Shown: positions 1 through 35,900 of the stretch, piece after piece
Layout of the letters: every line of letters starts with the position of its first letter
Numbering within the stretch: the first letter of the stretch is position 1
NCBI RefSeq assembly: GCF_001894985.1
Contig: NZ_BCXG01000016.1
Span: 36,709 to 100,708, forward strand
Source of the DNA: Rhodococcus tukisamuensis NBRC 100609
GTDB taxonomy: Bacteria > Actinomycetota > Actinomycetes > Mycobacteriales > Mycobacteriaceae
Direction of reading: 5' to 3'
DNA length: 64,000 nucleotides
Notes under the pieces: model-generated
The model's database searches: none
Told to the model about the DNA's origin: nothing
What the model saw: the letters and a program-made list of their open reading frames with translations, nothing else
Program-made: the position numbers and the translations under genes

Positions 1-401
1 CCCTTGAAGCCGTGACGCTTCATGACACCGGCGTAGCCCTTGCCCTTGCTGGTGCCGGTGACGTCGACGTAGCCGCCGTCCTCGAACAGCTCGGCGGTGA
101 GCTCCTGGCCGACCTCGTACTCGGAGGTGTCGGCAACGCGGAGCTCGACGACGTGGCGACGCGGGGTGACGCCGGCCTTGGCGAACTGGCCGGCCTCCGG
201 CTTGTTCACCTTGCGCGGGTCGATGGCGCCGAACGCGAGCTGCACGGCGCTGTAGCCGTCACGCTCTTCGGTACGGATCTGGGTGACGACGTTGGGCCCA
301 GCCTTGACGACGGTCACCGGGACGACCCGGTTGTTCTCGTCGAAGACCTGGGTCATGCCGAGCTTCGTGCCCAGGATTCCCTTGATCTTGTTCTCAGTCA
401 T
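1..401 (-). CDS. rplC: 50S ribosomal protein L3, N-terminal part (runs off left edge)
   Basis: Large-subunit protein L3, which binds 23S rRNA near the peptidyl-transferase centre. Reading leftward from the ATG at 401 gives [20 protein letters not shown], the classic L3 N-terminus, followed by the [20 protein letters not shown] segment around residues 112-131. About 133 of an expected 210-220 residues lie inside the window; the rest is off the left edge. It follows rpsJ with a 20-nt gap in the usual S10-operon order (rpsJ-rplC), so it is co-transcribed with rpsJ from a promoter upstream of 727. No defects are seen. Confidence 0.97.
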   Translation of the reverse strand, partial: MTENKIKGILGTKLGMTQVFDENNRVVPVTVVKAGPNVVTQIRTEERDGYSAVQLAFGAIDPRKVNKPEAGQFAKAGVTPRRHVVELRVADTSEYEVGQELTAELFEDGGYVDVTGTSKGKGYAGVMKRHGFK

Positions 402-421
402 TGTTTTTGTCTCCGCCGCGC

Positions 422-727
422 TCACTGGATGTTGACATCAACGCTGGCCGGCAGATCGATGCGCATGAGGGCATCGACTGTCTTGGGCGTCGGGTCGAGG
501 ATGTCAATCAGCCGCTTGTGGGTACGCATCTCGAAGTGCTCGCGCGAGTCCTTGTACTTGTGCGGCGAGCGGATGACGCAGTACACATTCTTTTCGGTCG
601 GCAACGGCACCGGTCCAACGACACGGGCCCCGGTACGGGTCACCGTCTCGACGATCTTGCGCGCTGACGCATCGATCGCCTCATGGTCGTAGGCCTTGAG
701 CCTGATGCGGATCTTCTGTCCCGCCAC
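422..727 (-). CDS. rpsJ: 30S ribosomal protein S10
   Basis: Small-subunit protein S10, also known from other bacteria as transcription factor NusE. The 101-residue product begins with [18 protein letters not shown] after a GTG start at 727 and contains [20 protein letters not shown], both S10 signatures; the length matches the family. A longer in-frame ORF extends upstream to 910, but S10 homology begins at the GTG, so that start is used. It is the first gene of the S10 ribosomal operon here; the promoter should lie between 728 and 1248. Confidence 0.97.
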   Translation of the reverse strand: MAGQKIRIRLKAYDHEAIDASARKIVETVTRTGARVVGPVPLPTEKNVYCVIRSPHKYKDSREHFEMRTHKRLIDILDPTPKTVDALMRIDLPASVDVNIQ

Positions 728-861
728 GCTTGTGTCCTCTTCCTTGCCGAATAGGCCCTTGTAGACCCGGGGGGCTACTTCGTTCACGTAGACCCGGCTG
801 GGGCTACCTCGTCTGCACAGTTCCTGCCCAGCCCATGAGTGTCCGAACGTTGGCGATCGCA

Positions 862-895
862 AAAGAATCCGATCCCGATCGAAAGAATCCGATCC
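862..895. repeat. 20-bp-period direct repeat in S10-operon leader
   Basis: AAAGAATCCGATCC occurs at 862-875 and again at 882-895, separated by CGATCG, giving 1.7 copies of a 20-bp unit. It lies about 135-170 bp upstream of the rpsJ start. Two same-face sites two helical turns apart could bind a regulator, but no function is known to me. Confidence 0.5.
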
Positions 896-1218
896 GCTGC
901 CGCTGTTCATCTGTCATGGATCTCCGACACACGCGGTCGGGCGTGTCGCCCTCCCACTCATTCTCCGATCCACGCTTTCGCGCCGATCTGAAAAATGTGC
1001 ACCGGATGCGCTCGTAATGAGCACCTGGTGGTACTGCTTCCGTCTTGCACTGGTTCTGACCAGGCCTCCCGGGACTTTCATCCCTGGCACGCCGGGTGCA
1101 TGACCCTCACTCGCCCGACGCAGGCCGCAAAACAGCACGTCCCGGGTCAAGGCAACCTGAACAGTATGCCGCAGACCGGCAACGAGTTCAACTCCTCGCC
1201 GACGCCGACTGGGTCACG

Positions 1219-1244
1219 TCAACCTTACTCCAGAGTAAGGTTGA
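1219..1244. promoter_or_regulatory. Perfect 12-bp inverted repeat abutting a start codon (putative operator)
   Basis: Arms TCAACCTTACTC and GAGTAAGGTTGA are perfect complements separated by CA. The right arm ends 4 bp before the ATG at 1249 and contains AAGG (1237-1240), the best available ribosome-binding site for that gene. A bound repressor, or an RNA hairpin, would therefore block initiation. The shape suits a dimeric TetR-type regulator, but none is encoded next to it. Confidence 0.6.
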
Positions 1245-1248
1245 CGGC

Positions 1249-1737
1249 ATGGCCACCCAGCCCCCCTCCCCCAGCCCGACGTACCGCAGCTGGCTCCGAC
1301 TGCCGGACAACGCACTTCGCCCCGCACTGTTCTCACTGGGCATGTGCGCCCGGGTGCCGTACTTCGCAACCGTGCTCCCCCGCGTCACCGCGCTCGAGCC
1401 CGGGCGATGCGAGGTGCGGGCCCCTAAATGGTGGGGCGTGCACAACCACATCGGGACGTTCCACGCGATCGCCGCCTGCAATCTCGCCGAGGCCGCCATG
1501 GGCATGCTCGCCGAGGCGACCGTCCCCACCACGCACCGCTGGATCCCGAAGGCGATGAACACCCGGTACCTGGCCAAGGCCGAGTCCGGGCTGCGCGCGG
1601 TCGCGTCGTTGTCGGCACTGCCCCGGTTCGAGGAGATCACCTCCGGCGCCGAGCTCACCGTGCCGGTCTCGATCTACGACAAGTCCGGCACCGAGGTGGT
1701 GCACGCCGACATCACCGTCTGGCTGACGCCCGCCTGA
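1249..1737 (+). CDS. Hotdog-fold DUF4442-like protein (putative thioesterase)
   Basis: A 162-residue protein resembling the DUF4442 / PaaI-type hotdog family, whose studied relatives hydrolyse acyl-CoA thioesters. Visible features are an N-terminal helix-rich part, the segment WGVHNHIGTFHAIAACNLAEAAMG (about residues 62-85), which matches the hotdog central helix with a preceding Asn/His motif, and a strand-rich C-terminal half. The ATG at 1249 is chosen because homology begins there; longer upstream frames cross the palindrome at 1219-1244. It is a single-gene unit, convergent with the next gene with a 24-bp gap. The substrate is unknown; the function is inferred from the fold family only. 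Confidence 0.75.
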   Translation: MATQPPSPSPTYRSWLRLPDNALRPALFSLGMCARVPYFATVLPRVTALEPGRCEVRAPKWWGVHNHIGTFHAIAACNLAEAAMGMLAEATVPTTHRWIPKAMNTRYLAKAESGLRAVASLSALPRFEEITSGAELTVPVSIYDKSGTEVVHADITVWLTPA

Positions 1738-1761
1738 CCAGGCGGCCGCCGGCACCCGCGG

Positions 1762-2553
1762 TCAGGCCTCGATGCCGCCGCGGGTGCGCAGCCGGCGGCG
1801 CATGTCCCACAGGTAGACGGTCTTGGGCGCGTGCCGCACCCCGGCGGGGATCCGCGGGTACACCCACGAGAGCAGCGTCATCACCCGCTCGAACCGGCGC
1901 TGGTCCCGCGCTGTCCACGGCAACTCGAACTTCTCGCGCAGCTGCGCCGGCAACAACCCGGTGGTGAGCCAGCGGTACGCCGGCAGGTTCCAGCGGATCA
2001 GCATCGGCGCCTTCACCGGATGGAACAGGTCCCGGGAGGTCGCCCGCACCTGTGCGTCCACCTCGACACGGTCGAGCTCTTCCTTCCAATAGGCGGCAAA
2101 CGCGGCGCGGTCGCGCGGCCACATCCCGGCCGGCACCTGCAGCGCGGTCCCGAGCACCGCGTACTCCCGGTACAGCGCGTCCGCATTCGCCTCGTCGAGC
2201 CGGCCGAAGAGCCGCTCGTAGAGGCTCACCGCACTCTCGTAGAGCGTCGCCGCCACCCACAGCTGCAGTTCGGGGTCGAAGGCGTTGTAGTTCTCCGCAC
2301 GAACCTTCGCGTGCGCCTTGTTCACCATCCGCACCACCGCGGCGCGCTCGGCCTCGGTCCCGTAGACCACCGCATAGATGTACGTCATCGTGGTCCGCAG
2401 CCGGTCGACCGCGCGATAGGCGAAGTCGCTGTGGTCCGCGACGCCGTGCCCGACGCCCTCGTTGGCAATCTGCAGCAGGATCGCCCGGCCGCCGGCGGCG
2501 AGCATGACGCCCTCGCCGGCGAGATCCTCGATGTGTACGGCGCGACGGCTCAT
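1762..2553 (-). CDS. DUF2236 / MpaB-family oxygenase-like protein (copy 1)
   Basis: A 263-residue member of the DUF2236 family, which includes fungal MpaB and is related to latex-clearing protein (Lcp), a haem b oxygenase. The central region reads VNKAHAKVRAENYNAFDPELQLWVAATLYES, followed by LGTALQVPAGMWPRDRAAFAAYW. The His in the first segment is the conserved family His that could ligate haem. This order of motifs is clearly shared with the protein at 43057-43938, so the two are paralogues. No signal peptide or membrane segment is obvious. It is convergent with the DUF4442 gene. A motif resembling those near the mce locus lies about 105 bp upstream (2660-2675). The substrate cannot be predicted. 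Confidence 0.8.
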   Translation of the reverse strand: MSRRAVHIEDLAGEGVMLAAGGRAILLQIANEGVGHGVADHSDFAYRAVDRLRTTMTYIYAVVYGTEAERAAVVRMVNKAHAKVRAENYNAFDPELQLWVAATLYESAVSLYERLFGRLDEANADALYREYAVLGTALQVPAGMWPRDRAAFAAYWKEELDRVEVDAQVRATSRDLFHPVKAPMLIRWNLPAYRWLTTGLLPAQLREKFELPWTARDQRRFERVMTLLSWVYPRIPAGVRHAPKTVYLWDMRRRLRTRGGIEA

Positions 2554-2659
2554 GCGATTGATGAAACCACAGCAGTTCTCGGTTCACCAGCATCCGGACG
2601 AAACCGCCGCATCAAGACTCTCAACTGCAGCAACACGATCATCTCCACCGCACACATAG

Positions 2660-2675
2660 GAGATTCACCGTTAAC
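2660..2675 (+). promoter_or_regulatory. GTTAAC-type motif, possible distant member of the mce-locus operator set
   Basis: GAGATTCACCGTTAAC matches the site upstream of the tandem TetR gene (55162-55177) at 12 of 16 positions by eye. It lies 107 bp upstream of the DUF2236 gene ending at 1762. Could be coincidence; listed because the other sites all border the mce/fadD/tetR genes and another DUF2236 gene closes the mce operon. Confidence 0.3.
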
Positions 2676-2813
2676 TTCTTACATCCGACACGGTCAGTCG
2701 GCGGACGCGGACGCCTTGCGAGGGTTCCCCCGGGGGTTCGGGACCGGGTGCGTGCGGACGCCCCGGACGACACCCCTGCTACGACTTGACCACCTCAGGT
2801 GACTCGAATCGGT

Positions 2814-2831
2814 GGCGCCGGCGCCGGCGCC
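2814..2831. repeat. GGCGCC triplet palindrome
   Basis: Three consecutive GGCGCC units form a perfect 18-bp palindrome about 265 bp upstream of drrA. It could form a hairpin or be chance in high-GC DNA; no function is assigned. Confidence 0.35.
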
Positions 2832-3095
2832 GACCAGGAATCGGGCAAGCAGCGTCACCCAGTGACATTCGGACCGGGTTCGATTCGACCCACCGTGTCC
2901 TTGCCCACCACACGCAGTGATTCCTGCCATTCGGCGAGAGTGTGCACGCCGGCTGGGCCGACCGCGTACAGGACATTCAGTGCCTATCGATCTGCACCCG
3001 CCGAGTGTTACCAACCTGTTCGCCACCAGCCGAACCCGCCGGATTCACAGCCCGGACAGCCTCCGCATACAGCTACCCATGACATACTCGCGGGC

Positions 3096-4064
3096 ATGCC
3101 TTCACCCCACTCTGCGGTCCTCGTCGAGGGAATCCGCAAGTCCTTCGGTGACGTGAAAGCGCTTCAGGGGGTCAGCTTCGAGGTGCCGCGCGGCACTGTG
3201 CTCGGGATTCTCGGGCCGAACGGCGCTGGTAAGACGACCACGGTCAACGTGCTCTCCACCTTGCTGCGCCCCGATTCCGGACGCGCGCTGGTCGCCGGCC
3301 ACGACGTGGCGACCCAGGGCGCCTCGGTTCGGCGTTCGATCATGATGACGGGCCAGTACGCCGCCCTCGACGAATCGCTCAACGGCCGGGAGAATCTCAT
3401 TCTCTTCGGCCGACTGATGGGCCTGAATCGGCAGGCCGCCAAGTCTCGGGCCGAAGAGTTGCTGAATCAGTTCGACCTCGTCTATGCCGCGGAACGCAAG
3501 GTGTCCGGCTACTCCGGCGGCATGCGCCGGCGAGTGGACATCGCCTGCGGGCTGGTGACCCGCCCCGAGGTGGTGTTCCTCGACGAGCCGACCACCGGCC
3601 TGGACCCGCGCAGCCGCCAGGGAGTGTGGACACTGGTGCAAGACCTCAAGAACGAGGGCATCACCGTCCTCCTGACCACCCAGTACCTCGAGGAAGCCGA
3701 CGTCCTCAGCGACAACATCGTCGTGATCGACAAGGGCACCGTGATCGCCGAGGGCACAGCGGACCAGCTCAAGGAACGGACCGGCGGCAGCTTCTGCGAG
3801 GTCGTCCCGATGCGACTCGAGGACCTGCCGAGGGTCTACGCGGTCCTCACCAGCCTCGCCCCCCCGGAGTACATCACCGAGACCGGTCACGACCGGCTGT
3901 CGATTCCCGCGCAGTACGGGGCCCAGACGCTGGCCGAGGCGCTGCGTCGGCTCGACATCGCCAGGATCCCACTGGCGGACATCGCGCTGCGCCGACCGTC
4001 GCTCGACGACGTCTTCCTGGCCCTGACGGGCAAACCCCAGGTCTCCGAGGACGAGGAGTCATGA
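3096..4064 (+). CDS. drrA: DrrA-type ABC exporter ATPase
   Basis: A 322-residue ATPase of the daunorubicin-resistance (DrrA) subfamily, the energising subunit of an ABC-2 exporter. The Walker A motif is GPNGAGKTT (about residues 41-49). It is followed by a Q-loop in MMTGQYAALDESLNGREN, signature YSGGMRRR, Walker B VVFLDEP and the switch region LLTTQYLEEAD. The C-terminal DrrA extension ends in RRPSLDDVFLALTG. The ATG at 3096 begins just before the first conserved strand. Stop overlaps the next start (ATGA). Neighbours suggest export of the NRPS product encoded downstream on the opposite strand; DrrABC-type exporters accompany lipid and lipopeptide loci in mycobacteria. Confidence 0.92.
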   Translation: MPSPHSAVLVEGIRKSFGDVKALQGVSFEVPRGTVLGILGPNGAGKTTTVNVLSTLLRPDSGRALVAGHDVATQGASVRRSIMMTGQYAALDESLNGRENLILFGRLMGLNRQAAKSRAEELLNQFDLVYAAERKVSGYSGGMRRRVDIACGLVTRPEVVFLDEPTTGLDPRSRQGVWTLVQDLKNEGITVLLTTQYLEEADVLSDNIVVIDKGTVIAEGTADQLKERTGGSFCEVVPMRLEDLPRVYAVLTSLAPPEYITETGHDRLSIPAQYGAQTLAEALRRLDIARIPLADIALRRPSLDDVFLALTGKPQVSEDEES

Positions 4065-4918
4065 CCGCGATCACGGCCGGCACCACCAGAACCTCGGACG
4101 AGGGCCGACCGCCGGAGCCACGTTCGAGGGCTGTCGCGCGGACCGGCCGCCACCGTCGGCCCGAACTGTCGAGCGTGCAGCAATGGCTGGCGCTGTCCGG
4201 CCGAAGCCTGCGCAGCATGTGGACCACCGGGCAGTTCCTCATCGCCGTGCTGGCCCCCGCCATCTTCACCATCGGCTTCTACCTGCCGTTGCGGCTGGTG
4301 ATGCGATTCCAGGGCATCGACTACGCACAGTTCGTGATGCCGATCATCGTCCTGCAGGCAATGGCCTTCACCGCCATCTCGGCCGCCGGTCGGGCTGCCC
4401 TCGAGGCATCGAACGGCATGAACGACCGGTTCCAGACGATGCCGATCTTCGCCGGCGTGCCGCTGATGTCCAGGATGACCGCCGCGCTGGTGCACTGCAC
4501 GGTCTCGTTGATGGCCGCGCTCGTGTACGGCTACATGATCGGCTTCCGATTCGATGGCAGCACCAGCAACACCCTGCTGTTCCTCGGAATGTCCCTGGCG
4601 ATCGCGATGACGTTGTCCTTGATGGGTGACCTGATCGGCACCCTGAGCAAGAGCCCGGCAATGACCAGTCAGGCGCTGACGCTGCCGCAGCTGATCCTCG
4701 GCATGTTCTCGGCCGGCTTCGTGCCCGTCGCACAGTTCCCGAGTTGGTCGCAGTGGTTCGTCCGAAACCAGCCGATCTCCCAGTTCGCCATTTCCATGCG
4801 GGACATCGCCGCCGGCACGATCACCATGCACGTGCTCACGCCGGCCCTGCTGTGGTGTGCAGGGCTTGCACTGGTGTTCGCTCCGCTGACGGTGTGGGCG
4901 AGTGTGAGGCGAGGATGA
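4061..4918 (+). CDS. drrB: ABC-2 type exporter permease (DrrB-like)
   Basis: A 285-residue membrane protein. A cytoplasmic Arg/Pro-rich N-terminus of about 45 residues is followed by about six hydrophobic segments, including FLIAVLAPAIFTIGFYLPL, FVMPIIVLQAMAFTAISA and MAALVYGYMIGF. The segment near residue 220 (GMFSAGFVPVAQFPSWSQWF, then NQPISQF) is typical of ABC-2 permeases of the DrrB/DrrC family. It starts within the stop of the ATPase gene (ATGA) and its own stop overlaps the next start the same way, so the three subunits are translationally coupled. It should form a heterodimeric channel with the next gene product. The substrate is inferred, not shown. Confidence 0.88.
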   Translation: MTAITAGTTRTSDEGRPPEPRSRAVARTGRHRRPELSSVQQWLALSGRSLRSMWTTGQFLIAVLAPAIFTIGFYLPLRLVMRFQGIDYAQFVMPIIVLQAMAFTAISAAGRAALEASNGMNDRFQTMPIFAGVPLMSRMTAALVHCTVSLMAALVYGYMIGFRFDGSTSNTLLFLGMSLAIAMTLSLMGDLIGTLSKSPAMTSQALTLPQLILGMFSAGFVPVAQFPSWSQWFVRNQPISQFAISMRDIAAGTITMHVLTPALLWCAGLALVFAPLTVWASVRRG

Positions 4919-5781
4919 CCGACCTCCACTCCGCCCCCGCGCCGGCAGTAGCGCCTGAGTCGGTGGCGCTCCGTTTCCCGGTGCCCACCGAGGTGTACCC
5001 CGAGACGTCGTGGAAGGCGCTCGTCACCCACAGCAAGATCCAGACCTGGCGACTGCTCCTGAGGTCGGCCAAGGACCCATTCACCATGCTGCAGGCCATC
5101 GTCTACCCGTCGGTCATGCTGGTGATGTTCTGGGCGGTGCTGGGGATCTCGGTCACCAAGGCCACCGGCGTCAACAGCGTCTACGGGTACGCCCCGATGC
5201 TTGCCCTGGTCGGCGCGATGTTCGGGTCGATGGCCAGCGGCCTCCACCTCAAGGAGGAATGGCGCAAGGGCCTGTTGGCTCGGTTCTGGATCCTGCCCAC
5301 CCACCGGGCCGCGGGTATGGTCAGTCGGCTGATCTCCGAGGCCGTGCGGATCGTGTTGACCACCGTGCTGATCATGTTGGTCGGCGTACTTCTCGGCTTC
5401 CGATTCGGCCAGGGATTCCTGGCAGGTGTGCTGCTGCTGCTGGTCCCGCTGCTGATGGGTGTGGGGTTCGCGACCATGGTCACCGCGCTGTCGGTGAACT
5501 TCGCCAAGCTGCCGCTGGTGGAACTGCTGTCCCTCGTCTGCACTCTGCTCATGTTCTTCAATTCGGGCTTCGTGCCGACCGCCGCCTATCCGGTCTGGCT
5601 GCAGGGTTTCGTCGAGAACCAACCGATGTCCACCGCCATCGACGCGATGCGTGGCCTCAGTCTCGGCGGGCCGGTAGCCGAGCCGCTGATCAAGACCGCG
5701 CTGTGGTCGCTCGGCGCGATCGCCATTTTCGCCTGGCCCGCAATCAACGGCTACAAGCGCGCCGCCGGAACGCCCATCTGA
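4915..5781 (+). CDS. drrC: ABC-2 type exporter permease (DrrC-like)
   Basis: A 288-residue partner permease with about six membrane segments after a soluble N-terminus of about 55 residues. Examples are YPSVMLVMFWAVLGISV, VLTTVLIMLVGVLLGF and FLAGVLLLLVPLLMGVGF. The sequence FFNSGFVPTAAYPVWLQGFVENQPMS mirrors the FSAGFVP...NQPIS motif of the preceding permease, showing that the two arose by duplication. It begins inside the preceding stop codon and is the last gene of the exporter operon, which faces the NRPS genes tail to tail across a 600-bp gap. Confidence 0.88.
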   Translation: MTDLHSAPAPAVAPESVALRFPVPTEVYPETSWKALVTHSKIQTWRLLLRSAKDPFTMLQAIVYPSVMLVMFWAVLGISVTKATGVNSVYGYAPMLALVGAMFGSMASGLHLKEEWRKGLLARFWILPTHRAAGMVSRLISEAVRIVLTTVLIMLVGVLLGFRFGQGFLAGVLLLLVPLLMGVGFATMVTALSVNFAKLPLVELLSLVCTLLMFFNSGFVPTAAYPVWLQGFVENQPMSTAIDAMRGLSLGGPVAEPLIKTALWSLGAIAIFAWPAINGYKRAAGTPI

Positions 5782-6382
5782 TCCAGCCAGACGCCCCGTC
5801 CCCTCGGATGCGGGGTGACACGGGCCCGGGAGAGCCGCCGGTTGCCGCGGGGTGTTCGCCGATCCGCGCTGAGGCGGCCCGGACGGCGGCTGCGCCCACG
5901 CCGGAGGTCGAGTAACCGCCCCGGCAGACTTCGCGCGCAGCGCCGAGAGAGCCGGATGCGCGAGGGCCGGGGCGGTGACGGTCGGCGCGCATGTCTGCGC
6001 CGAGAAGTGGACCCGCGCTGCGTCGACGGTGCCGGTATCGATGAGATCCTGGCGTGGCTGGAGCCGCGAGTCCAGGCCGATCCGTTTGTTCCGGCGGCGT
6101 CCACACCGCGTGCCGCTCGACCTCGATGCCCGCCGTGGACTCTGCAGGTACCTTCGGGCCTGCACTGCGTCGAGGGCTTGCCGGACGGCGCTGTCGTCGC
6201 TCTGCTGACGTCTCACCCCTGCGCGAGCCACGGCCTCCGCTGGGCATGTCGCAGCGTCGTTCACTCACACCGCGTACCGCTCGTTCCACGGCGACCGAGC
6301 GGCAAGCCAAGCTGTTGACGAAATCCGACTGTGGTGAGCCCCCGCCCGGAAGGACCGGAGCTCACCACCTCGACCTGTCGGG
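5782..6382. other. Intergenic region between exporter operon and NRPS 3' end
   Basis: Both flanking genes end here. ORFs cross it on both strands, but none shows a family signature or good start, so I see no gene. It contains a 9-bp-stem inverted repeat just after the NRPS stop (6331-6368). A weak CCCCG...CGGGG repeat (5794-5815) just after the exporter stop could help termination. Confidence 0.5.
6331..6368 (-). terminator. Stem-loop 3' of the NRPS operon
   Basis: GTGGTGAGC (6331-6339) and GCTCACCAC (6360-6368) are perfect complements with a 20-nt GC-rich loop, starting 14 nt beyond the NRPS stop codon. There is no long T run, as is common for actinobacterial terminators; Rho may assist. 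Position and stem quality support a terminator. Confidence 0.6.
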
Positions 6383-32827
<26,445 letters not shown>

Positions 32828-32996
32828 CAGGTCCTCCAAAGCTCGCGAGCCAAATCTATTCGTTTACGTATCGACAGTTGTACGACGCACAATGACGCAT
32901 CGCACGACAACATGTCGCGAGCAGCCGATGCCGACACCGCTCGCGACTGGATCAAAGATACGGGACCGCCCCGGACCGACCCGCCGGCAAATCGGA

Positions 32997-35900
32997 TCAG
33001 CCGCCGGCGACCAGTCCGCTCGAGTCGGCCGACTGCGACGTGGCGCGGGCGCGGGCGTGGGCATCCGCGACCAGCTTGTCGACCACGTCGGCGAATCCGT
33101 CGCCGGCCCCACTGCCGCCCGCGGCCAGCAGAATCGTAGGAACCAGGCTGGTCAGAGCCGTGGTGACGATCGCCTCGACCGCCATCCCGCGGTCGGCCAG
33201 CGAGGCCGTCAACAGCTTCAGCCGCTCGTCCATCTGGCCGTAGGTGACCGTGATGCCGTCGTGCTCGAGCGCGATCGTGTCCGAGCTGGACTCGGCAACC
33301 GTGGCAACGAGTCGTGGTAGGTCGTCGACGGTCGGCGCGGCGGCGGAGCGCCCGACGACCTCAGGGGCGTTCCAGATGTCGATGTCGCCGACCACGGCGT
33401 CGGCGTCGGTCACGACGGTCCGCACGATGTGCAGGAACCTGTCCGCGAACCCGATCACGGTCGCCTCGTCGAACAGGTCGGCCGCGTAGAAGAGCGAGGC
33501 AGACAGGCTCGACACCGCACCGGTCGCGTCCCGGTTCTCGACCAGGGTGAGCTTCAGGTCCGTCTTGGCCATCACGAGTCCACTGTCGAACTCGGTGGCG
33601 GTCAGTTCCGGCAGTTCCAGCGTCGGCCTGCCGAGGTTCTCGAAGGAGAGCATGACCTGGGCCAGCGGCGAGTACGACGGCGACCGCACCGGGTTCAGCC
33701 GCTCCACCACGCTGTCGAAGGGGACATCGGCGTGCGCGTACGCCTCCAGGTCCGTCTTCTTGGCCTGCTGGACGATCTCGGCGAAACCGCGCCCACCGTC
33801 CACAGCGGTGCGCAACACCAGGGTGTTGACGAACATCCCGACCATCTCGTCGAGTTCGGCCTCACCACGACCGGCCACCGCGGTCGAGATCGCGATGTCC
33901 TCGTTGGCGGTCAGCCTGGACAGCAACGTGGCGAGCGCTGCGTGCATCACCATGAACAGCGTGGCACCGCCGCGGCGCGCGATCTCGTGCAGGCCGGCCA
34001 CCAGGTCGGCGTCGATCTCGAAGTCGACCTTCCCGCCGCGCATCGACTGCCGGGCCGGCCGCGGGCGGTCGGTGGGCAGTTCGATCAGTCCGGGCATGCC
34101 CGCAAGGGTGCCCTCCCAGAAGTCGAGCTGACGCCAGGCCAGCGACTCGGAATCGTCCTCGGCGCCGAGCACCTCACGCTGCCACAGCGCGTAGTCTGCG
34201 TACTGCACGGCCAGCGGTGCCCAGTCGGGGACCGCGCCGGTGACCCGCCGGCCGTACGCCAGCATCACGTCGCGCGCCAGCGGACCCATCGACGCACCGT
34301 CCGCACTGATGTGGTGGACGACAAGCGCCAGCACGTACTCCTGGTCGTCGGCCTGGAACAGCCGGGTGCGCAGCGGCGGCGTCGTGGTGACGTCGAAACC
34401 CTGCGAGGCGAACTCAACCAGCGCGGCAGGGACCGCGTCCCCGTCGACCGGCACCGGGGACAGGTCGATCTGAACCGAGGAGACCGGCAGCACGACCTGC
34501 CGCGGCACCCCCTCGTCGTCCGGGTACACCGTCCGGACGGATTCGTGGCGGCCGAGCACGTCAGCCACCGCCAACTCGAGCGCGTCGAAGTCGAGGCGTC
34601 CGTAGAGCCGGACGGCGATCGCGATGTTGTAGGCGGGCGATGCGGGGTCGAGCCGGTTGATCAGCCACATACGCTGCTGCGCAAGCGAGAGCGGCACCTG
34701 CTCCGGGCGCTCCGCGGCGACCAGCGCGGGCCGAGGGGCGCGCCCCTCGGCGCTGACCGCGCGGGCGGCCAACTCGGCGACCGTCGACGCCTCGAACAAG
34801 TCCCGCACGCCGAGCGCAGATCCGACCGCCGAGTTGACCCGGGCGACCACCCGAGTCGCCGAGAGCGAGTTGCCACCCAATGCGAAGAACGACTCCGTTG
34901 CGGAGACCCGCTCGATCCCGAGCACGTCGGCGAAGACTCCGGCGACGGCCACCTCGACCGGCGAGCCGGGCTCGACGTGCTCGCCCGCGTCCGCACCGAA
35001 GTCCGGGTCCGGCAATGCCTTTCGGTCGAGCTTGCCGTTGACCGTGAGCGGCAACGCATCGAGCAACACGATCGCCGACGGCACCATGTGGGCGGGCAGA
35101 GTCCGGCTGACGAACTCCTTGAGCTCGGCAACCACCACCGACTGGCCTGCCACCGGCACGACGTACGACGCGAGCAGGACGTCGCCGGTCGGACCGGTAC
35201 GGCCGACGGTCACCGCGAAGTCCACCGCATCGTGTGCGTCGAGAGCGGCGTCGATCTCGCCGAGCTCGATCCGGAATCCTCGGACCTTCACCTGGAAATC
35301 GCTGCGGCCCACGTACTCGACCTCGAGACCGGCGGGGGCCTCCACCCAGCGCACCACATCTCCGGTCCGGTACATCCGCGCGCCGGGTGCGCCGTACGGG
35401 TCGGCAACGAAGCGTTCCGACGTGAGCGCTGACCGACCGTGGTAGCCACGGGCCACCGCCGGACCGGACACGTACAGCTCACCGGCGACGCCGACCGGCA
35501 CCGGCCGCAGCCGAGAGTCCAGGATCACCGCGGCGACACCGCGGATCGGGCCGCCGATGGTCACTGCGCCGCCCGGCACCAGCGCGCTGCTGATGTTGGT
35601 CGCGACGGTGCCCTCGGAGGGACCGTAGGCGTTGAACATGGCCCTGCCGACGGCCCACCGCGAGACCAGTTCCGGTCCGCAGGCGTCGCCACCGACGATC
35701 ACGGCGGTGACTTCGTCCAGACCCGCCGGGTCCACCGTGGACAGTGCCGCCGGGGTCACGAACGCATGCGTCACCCGCTGCGACTGCAGCAGGATGCGCA
35801 GTTCGTCGCCGCCGTAGACCTCGGTCGGCGCGATCACCATGGTCGCGCCCGCACCGACAGCGAGCAGCAGTTCGAGCACCGATGCGTCAAAGCTCGGCGA

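Larger units (their letters stand above)
728..1248. other. Intergenic region: S10-operon leader and promoter of the DUF4442 gene
   Basis: No convincing gene. The region should hold the leftward S10-operon promoter and leader and the rightward promoter of the gene at 1249. It contains a direct repeat (AAAGAATCCGATCC at 862-875 and 882-895, a 20-bp period), an imperfect inverted repeat around 924-948 (CGACACACGC facing GCGTGTCG) and a perfect palindrome at 1219-1244. ORFs across it lack family signatures or plausible initiation signals. Confidence 0.6.
2554..3095. other. Intergenic region between DUF2236 copy 1 and drrABC
   Basis: Divergent promoter region with no convincing gene. It contains a GTTAAC-centred motif (2660-2675) and an 18-bp GC-only palindrome made of three GGCGCC units (2814-2831). 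The reading frame of drrA stays open upstream to 2799, but that extension has no family similarity. Confidence 0.5.

Noticed and set aside
2799..3095. N-terminal extension of the DrrA ATPase to 2799
   Set aside because: The extra ~99 residues have no ABC similarity and cover the promoter region; the ATG at 3096 fits the family start.
5815..6318. Small ORFs between the exporter and NRPS genes
   Set aside because: Arg-rich translations with no signature, no good ribosome-binding site, and several overlapping frames open at once.
32840..32996. Separate promoter or dyad between the two NRPS genes
   Set aside because: Only imperfect repeats and no clear -35/-10 pair; the genes are probably co-transcribed.
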